Of a stretch of 64,000 nucleotides of DNA, positions 57,600-64,000 are shown piece after piece. This stretch comes from Escallonia rubra (lineage: Eukaryota; Streptophyta; Magnoliopsida; Escalloniales; Escalloniaceae). The stretch's first letter is position 1. The number at the start of each line of letters is the position of its first letter. Under the pieces are notes generated by a model, which saw nothing but the letters and a program-made list of their open reading frames with translations, was not told where the DNA came from and searched no databases. The stretch spans positions 62,001 to 126,000 of the forward strand of contig JAVXUO010002146.1 of the NCBI GenBank assembly GCA_033065855.1. Direction: 5' to 3'. The position numbers were made by a program, and so were the translations under genes.

Positions 57600-58590
57600 G
57601 ATCAATATTCTGCTTATTAAGCGTCTACGTCTTACATTTTAAGCAGCATCGTGGACCCTTAACAAAATTCTTGAGGAGACCACAATCTTTCATTAAGTGA
57701 CCATGGTCCTTGTGGAAATGGCAATTTAAGTTGAGGGTCTCACTTAAATGATGTCTTGTTTCTTGATCAAATTCAAGATATGCTTGCATGAAGCTTTCAG
57801 GGACATGAACTTGCCATCTCTTTTCTTATGCCTTAAGCACTTACCTCATCATCAACACTTTTGGCTTTAATCGAACTTGTCGCTTTGTCTTACGTAAAAC
57901 TCTTCAGTGGGGAGATTTGCATTCACCCTATCAAGGAGGTCTCCCACGTTCTCAGGGGAAGGCGTTGGATCAAGAATCGAAGAGAAGTGCCAGGAGCAAC
58001 ACTTTGTGCCATAGCAGCTTAAGGAACGTCCGAGTCTAAACTCCAATCAAGAGCTTCTCTATGTTGAAATGAGAATACTAGGACTTTGAAGACTCGTTGG
58101 GTCCTTGCACTATGCAAAAGAGTGCTAAGGAGTCGTTACACTACAAGTGACTGGTGAAAAAATTGGAACTAAACGATTCAGCAAGTTGTGCACAACAAGA
58201 TATGGACTTGGTGGGATATGCTGATACCATATGTGGGCGGCCTTTTGAGAATGATAAAGAAGGTGAAAATCTGATCAGGGATGAGATGCAAATTCTTACA
58301 TGTGGAGAATTATGCTAAGTGTTCGATGGGGTTGCCTGTGCCATCATATGATTTACACGACGACATCTTAAACCCTATAGGGGTTGGAAAGAGCTCGATA
58401 TCCTTCGTAAAGGGCATGTGCTGATAACCGATTCGTTTATATTGAGCTTATCCTTGTGGTATTTTTTACAACAGCCTTTCAAACACTTATAGGGACGTCA
58501 AAAAATGGACTTCTGAATAGCTTTCTCTTGATCAAGCAAATTTTGGAGGACGACACTCCTCATCATTGGATATGAGGATGTGGGTCCATG
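57600..58590 (-). pseudogene. Tat gag remnant
   Basis: A CHFHKDHGH...C knuckle block at 57640-57735 on the minus strand identifies the C-terminal part of Tat gag. The remainder upstream is too decayed to align by eye. Confidence 0.65.
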
Positions 58591-58599
58591 AATGAGTCT

Positions 58600-59329
58600 T
58601 GTAATACCCCAAACTTGAGGTTAGTTTTATAGTAAATCCTAGCTGATTATTCATTACATCTTTAGCGACGATTTGGTGAGCATTATAATTTATGATCTTT
58701 AGGGAAAAATTTTAAGAACCATAAGTTATAATTTAAAGACACATGTTATAAGTGATATTAATTGGGGTCTTTAGTGACGAGTAGAGTGAGCAAATTTTAT
58801 CCACAACCTTTAGTGACATTTTTTAAGCATAAGTTGTAGATTATTGAATCTGGGTACAATAGACAATTAATGAAAGTGAAAGGGGTTGAGTTGAAAATTC
58901 AATTAAAGTGGGGTTTGTTAGGTAATTATAGGATATTAATCTGATCTTTTTGTCAACTCTTTTCATTGAAATGTCAATGTAGAGTGGGAATAGAGGAGAG
59001 GGATCAGAAGAAATTTAGGCAACTGGGATTTATATCCCATTTTCGGTTACAAACGTCAAATTAAGAGAGAGGGGAGGGGGGGGGGGCTGAACGAGAGATT
59101 GTGTTGCAATCTGGCGAAGGGGTTCGATTCAGGTAAGACTTCCACTTTTTTTCCAAACTAATTCATTTTTTTAGGGGAGTAAGAGGCTGGAATTGGTTGA
59201 GGCAGAATGTTCGTGAGAGATGTATATGTGAAAATGGTATGTGTGTGTGTGTCTATATTATGCATTTTGCGTGTGGTTGTCAAGAGTGCTTTGTGGGTGA
59301 TGAGGGAGCTGTATAAGAAGAATGAGAGA

Positions 59330-59361
<32 letters not shown>

Positions 59362-59460
59362 TAGTTGTGTGTGTAGAGTCCCAAGATTTTGTTCGGAGAA
59401 TATGGGCTAGCTTTCTTTGTGGCCGATTTCTTCACGCGGGTGGTCAGATCACTACTACTC
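58600..59460 (+). repeat. Partial LTR related to the solo LTR at 42838-46651
   Basis: Begins TGTAATACCCCAAACTTG and shares TTTAGCGACGATTTG-type words with the start (minus strand) of the 3.8-kb solo LTR. A TATA-like TTTATATCCC lies near 59031 and a donor-like CAGGTAAGAC near 59130. No CA-terminated end or target duplication was found. Its right edge is uncertain. Confidence 0.5.
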
Positions 59461-62400
59461 CTTCAGGAACTTGCGGGTATAAGCGATATGGTTTCTTGGA
59501 CAGCAGTTTGGACTAGTACAAGGGATTCCAACCCCTTTCTTCATAGATGATGGTTTCTTGGAAGCAAAAGAAAGGATAAAGAGAATCACGACAAACCATA
59601 TCAAGAAGATAGATAAGGTTATTAACGAATCGATGGACAGTTTCGTTATGTCCAATTTTTCGATTCGTATGGCCAGATCAGTTGCTCCTTTTGATTCTTG
59701 GTATCAAGACAATGTTTCTAAGTTGTATGATGGCATCAACTATGTTGATTGTATGGTTTGTCTAGCCCTAGACAGTCCTTATCATCCAGATATCTTATTT
59801 TTCTTTTGATTCCATTTTTACTGCCAATATCAATTTATTTACCATGTCCTAGTTTATTGATGTAGGAGGCAGCAGTCAACCTGTCGTCTCTCGGAAAATG
59901 AATCGATCCCTTTTTGCAGGGGCCTCTGGATCTACTCAAGGTAGGAAAGGAAAAGAGCCTATCGCTGAGTCTTCCTTAAAAGAGCATGATGTTAATGAGG
60001 AGTCAAGTGATTCTTCTGAAGATATGTCCATAGAGGAGATGGAAGAGGTTGAAGATATGGAGGAAGATGATGAAGAGGACGATGTTCCTCTTATTCAACA
60101 GAAGGCAACAATTCGAGAAATGAGAAGGCAATCAGAACGCGTACTTGGTGATCTTCCTTCCAGCCCTCAATCAAAAGAACCGATATTGGTTGTTCCTCTA
60201 AGAGTTGCTCCTCCGATTCAGACTGCTTCAGCTATTGTCAGCTTCCAATCCTCTTTGAACCCATGTCTGAACTCTTTTGTTATTGTGTCACCTTCTGACA
60301 ACAAACTTTTAAAGATTATTTAACTATTGCCCCACTTTATGCAGTTGATCAAGGTGCTAGATCGTCCGAGAAACTGACCACTGAGATGGGAGCCTCTGCG
60401 AGTATAACACCTGAAGAACAAAAATAATCCTCTTCAGCGCCAATCGATCAGCAAGGAGCTCTTTCGACTGCTCCAGTTGATTCGGTCACGCCCAGTGTTA
60501 TTAAAGGCACAGTCGCACCTAAGGCGCAAAAGGTCCTTGGAGCCTAGGCGCAGGCGCGCACCCCTTTTCAAAGCGAGGCGCAATATTAAAATAAATAAAT
60601 AATAGTACATTAAAACAATAAAATTATGTAAAAAAATTCTGAAAATGACAATTAACAAACTTTCAAACATTAGAAATGTTTAAAATTCCATAACATCATA
60701 ATTTAATAAGCTTCGAACACTTGAAAAGTCTTAAATCCACTGAAAAATAGCAACTCACTAAACTATGATACTGTAAAAGCATTAATTCATCATGCATTTG
60801 ATTAGTACTGCACGAAAAAAAAAGATCAGGGGAAAATTCAATTGCAAAGTGGCACATGGTTTTTTTTCTTATAATTACTGAACTGCTTGTAATTGGTGGT
60901 CTTCCATAATGAAAACTCATGTCTTTAGTTGTTTGGATCACCAAACTTCTGGATTATGATGCATATTAGGACATTGATATTATGACAATTATTTCTAAAC
61001 AAAATTTTGATTCAAGAGCTCCAAACAAAATTACTGCTAAAGAATAATAGAAGCAATGCCCGACTTATAGAAAGAGCTAGGACAAATGCATATCGAATTG
61101 AGAGATCCCATAATTATCGATCTTCGTCACCTCTTTGCTAAGAGCATTTCATTCTCGTTTTGCCTCCAAAGAAAGATTGGAAACATTGAGATCAGAAAAC
61201 CCACCATAAACAAATTTCTGGATTATGACAATTACCCAGGAGCAATTGTATTGGTTATTTTACTAATTAAGTAGCAGAATTGAAGAAGAAAGAGAAACAA
61301 GAGACAAGCCGATAGGGTACTGAAGCAGGTGAGCAGCTGTTTCTATTTGAGCAGCTTCTATTTGAGCAGCCGAGCAGCAAAGGCAAAGAAGAGCAGCAGT
61401 GGCGGCGACAGTGGCTGGAGCGACGGTAGCGACCGGAGCAACAGGCGGCCGGCGACGATCGGAGTAAGGGAAGGAACAGTGGCGAGGGTGACCGGGGGTG
61501 AGACTGTGAGTTGTGGTCGTGGTTGTGACTCGTGAAACAAATTGGGGATTTTGTAGTTACGTTTTACTGTTTTAGTTTAATGTTTGAAAATATTTGTTGG
61601 ACTTTGTAAAAAATCTGAAAGAAAAAATCAACGGCTCATGTAAAGACACGATTGCAAATCCAATGGCCACATTTCATGCGCCTAGATGTGCCCCTCCACC
61701 GCCGTTATGCGCCTTGCGCCTAGGCGCACCAAGCGCGAGTCTTATTGAACGCGTTGCGCCTAGGCCTAGGCGAGGCGCGGATGGTGAGCCTAGCTGCGCC
61801 TTGTGCCTAGGCGCGCTTTTTATAACACTGGTCACACCTAAGCCTAAGGCTACCAAGAGGAAAAGTATTACTCGCAAGACTCGTTTTAGTGCACAAACCA
61901 TGTCTTTGAAGGTAAATTCCTCCTTTTGTTGGTTCTTGTATTTTTTTTGCTAAATTTCATTGCTTACCTTTTATTAGGATTTGGGTGGTATTACCATCGA
62001 TTTGACCCAGGAAAGTGCCAGTAAAGATGACGATCCTGACAATGTTTCCTTCGATGCTCCTGTTGGCGAATCAACTAATACATAAGTTATTAGTGGCGGA
62101 GGTCTTTCAGTTACTGCTACCCATCGATCAGCACCTCCACCCCAATAGGTTCGTAGGGTTTAAAGCACTTTTATCGCTATTACTATATTAAGTAATTCAT
62201 ATCTTACTATTGTCTACGCAGCAGGTCGATGAACCTTGGGATGTTCAGGGTGAGGAAGATTCTGATAACACTTCTAGCAGTCATCATTCCAATCGACTGG
62301 GCAATACTTCTTTACCTGCCTTTTTAGTAGCCAAAACCTATCTTCCAGTTGAAAGTCACTCTCTTGCTATTGCAGATCCGGTCCAAAGCTCTGAACCTAT

Positions 62401-63230
62401 CCCTGCACCATCTAGCCATACCACTGTTTTTCCTTCAATGCTTGTGTCATCAACTCTCCCAATTGCCTCTACTTCCCCATCGATCACTCAGACGGTAGCA
62501 GAGGCCACATGCATCCTAACTAATAGGCAAACAACTCCTTCTATGCCTGTTATTGATGACATCAATCAGAAATTTCTACAACTTCAGACGGCCATTAATG
62601 CCTTTTCTTGGCCTTCGATAGGTGCATCGGTTTCACCTTCTAGCGTTGACGTGGCTGCAGTTCTTAATGTTTTTAAAACTCTGCTTAGCCATCGCATTTA
62701 TGATGTTTTGGCTAATGATGATGCCTTATCAAAGATGAACGACTTGATCGACACTTTTGCTGACAATGCATCAGCTCTGAATGATGTCCAATAAGATCTA
62801 ATCTCCACTTTGAAATTTTAAATCTCACTTATATCTGCCTCTTGGAAGCAAGGCGTGGCATTAAATCTAATGCCTAAGTAGTGGACTGGGATATCAATGC
62901 TTTAAACACCTAATCCAGGAGATACATCAAGTTAGCTTGCAGATTTCTAAGGAGGTTGAGGAGATTAAAGCCGAGAAAAAGGAATTGGAGATGAAGATAA
63001 TCGCCTTAAATCAAAAAGAGCAAAGTCTGCTTGAACGGCAAAGTGGTGTTTATCAAGAGGCTGTTGATTTGGTTACATCTATGGAAGAGCCTTTGAAGAA
63101 ACGAGCTAGGACTCATTCCCAACTCGTCTTTGCAGACCAAATTATTTCAATGGCGGAAAGGCAGTGGAAAGAAATTCAAACTGCCTTTGATGTCTTATTT
63201 TTTTGTTGTGTAAACAGTTATTTCTTTTAG
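59400..63230 (+). pseudogene. Antisense-type ORF region of a Tat retrotransposon
   Basis: A series of + strand open blocks: 59558-59809, 59898-60323, about 61831-61911, 61978-62085, 62210-62794 and 62937-63230, with intron-like borders between several of them. Products are acidic and Ser-rich (EEMEEVEDMEEDDEEDD) with a C-terminal coiled coil (EEIKAEKKELEMKIIALNQK). It ends about 125 bp tail-to-tail from the minus-strand integrase. Tat elements such as Grande, RetroSat2 and Retand carry a spliced antisense ORF at exactly this place. An hAT is inserted at 60493-61830. Confidence 0.55.
60493..61830. mobile_element. Non-autonomous hAT element with CAGTGTTAT ends (1338 bp)
   Basis: Ends CAGTGTTATTAAAGGC and, inverted, CAGTGTTATAAAAAGC. 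8-bp duplications GTCACGCC and GTCACACC (7 of 8) lie at 60485-60492 and 61831-61838. Subterminal regions are full of GCGCCTAGGCGC palindromes. No transposase. It is a different hAT family from copies A and B. Confidence 0.9.
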
Positions 63231-63354
63231 TCAATTTTTTGCTTTTGGACTACTATTTGTAACCAGACTGTTTTTCTTAGATTTTATTTACAAATTTTCT
63301 TTTTCTATCTCACATTTCTTAACCTTTATTAGGCTAATGCAAACTATCTCTATC

Positions 63355-64000
63355 GATTGGTTTGACTCCTTCCCACATGGAAGGGATGTATTTATTTAGA
63401 TATCAGCCGTTAATCGACTTGGCATGCATTTGTTCTTCTAACGATTTTAACCAATATGCTCCGCCTCTTAAAACCTTATGGATTAAGAAAGGTCCTTCCC
63501 AATTTGGTGACCATTGTCCAAATTTTGGATCCTTTGATCCTATAGGTAAGATAGTTTTCCATACTAATTCTCTTTCTTGAAATGTTTTTGGCAAAACTCT
63601 TCTGTTGTAAGATCTACTTACCTTTAGCTTCTGAGCATGTAGTCTATGTAACGCGTCCAATCGATGGTCATCAAGATCTTCCAACTCAATTCCCATAGCC
63701 TCATTATATTCTGTCATTGGAACGCTATTTTGCATAGCTACATGGAAGGATCTTACTGTTATTTCCATAGGTAATACAAGACCATGCCCGTATGTCAAGG
63801 CATATGGAGTTACCCCTGTGCTGGACTTCGGGGAAGTTCGAAATGCCCAAAGAACTTCCGATATCAACTGATGCCAATCATTTGGGGTATCTTCAATAAC
63901 TCTCTCCATGATGTGCTTGATACACTTATTTGTCGCTTCAGCTTCGCCATTTGCTTGTGCGTAATAGGGGGTGGAGTTTATTATTTCAAACTTGTATTCT
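63355..64000 (-). pseudogene. Integrase C-terminal region of a second Tat-lineage element
   Basis: Minus-strand open region of 168 codons running off the window edge side: WHQLISEVLWAFRTSPKSST, GVTPYALTYGHGLVLPMEI, then FGQWSPNWEGPFLIHKVLRG and YWLKSLE. This is the end of the integrase core and its C-terminal domain in Tat elements. The rest of pol lies to the right of the window. Fossil, one of the better preserved pieces here. Confidence 0.88.

Larger units (their letters stand above)
52700..58599 (-). mobile_element. Ty3/gypsy Tat-lineage retrotransposon remnant, minus strand
   Basis: On the minus strand from right to left: a gag zinc-knuckle region (about 57640-57735, CHFHKDHGHLMKDCGLLKN), RT (56780-56960 and about 54100-54711), an RNase H of the second, archaeal-like type (53653-54003), and an integrase zinc-binding region (53057-53356). 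A second RNase H and this gag motif mark the Tat branch (Ogre, Retand, Grande). Heavily broken, well over ten interruptions; no LTRs recognised. A solo LTR sits inside RT. Confidence 0.8.

Noticed and set aside
63362-63580. + strand 72-codon frame
   Set aside because: Shadow of the minus-strand Tat integrase.

Overview
The window is nuclear DNA of a flowering plant, most likely a eudicot. Evidence is the dense layering of plant-type transposable elements (Tekay and Tat lineages of Ty3/gypsy, TRIM, MULE, hAT, Tourist-like and Micron-like elements), an endogenous caulimovirid, and one intron-rich host gene with a plant telo-box. All calls come from reading the sequence by eye; nothing was searched against a database.

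Layout. 1-7025: a + strand Tekay-type chromovirus (gag, protease, RT-RNase H, integrase, chromodomain, start of the 3' LTR). 7026-16167: a second, minus-strand Tekay-type element carrying a young, complete 499-bp TRIM (12057-12555). 17485-20736: a probable A-tailed retroposed unit, itself split by a 1.9-kb Mutator-like element (18548-20458) that carries the end of a DUF455 host gene. 24322-25528: a second Mutator-like element carrying pieces of a mitoferrin-like carrier gene. 28150-29130: a decayed hAT transposase. 29675-32627 (minus): the only convincing host gene, a NIFK/Nop15-like nucleolar RRM protein, with seven exons in consistent phase, an hAT MITE in intron 3 and a 2-kb non-autonomous hAT about 0.2 kb upstream of its start codon. 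34902-35399: a MITE.

37995-51186 is a nest. The two ends of a Tourist-like MITE with TTA duplications lie 13.2 kb apart. Between them are four copies of a short, palindrome-rich MITE bounded by (TA)n, a rearranged caulimovirid relic (39083-49021) with a 3.8-kb solo LTR inside its viroplasmin gene, a 1.3-kb hAT, and a 222-bp near-perfect palindrome. Several unrelated elements appear to have used the same TA microsatellite.

51190-64000 is mostly minus-strand Tat-lineage Ty3/gypsy remains. One copy has a solo LTR (54717-56674) in its RT. A second begins at the right edge (integrase end) and has a + strand, intron-broken open region tail-to-tail with pol (59400-63230), which fits the antisense ORF known from Tat elements; an hAT (60493-61830) lies inside it.

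The genes do not form a pathway. The biology is the layering of insertions, host-gene capture by two MULEs, and the TA-rich landing zone.
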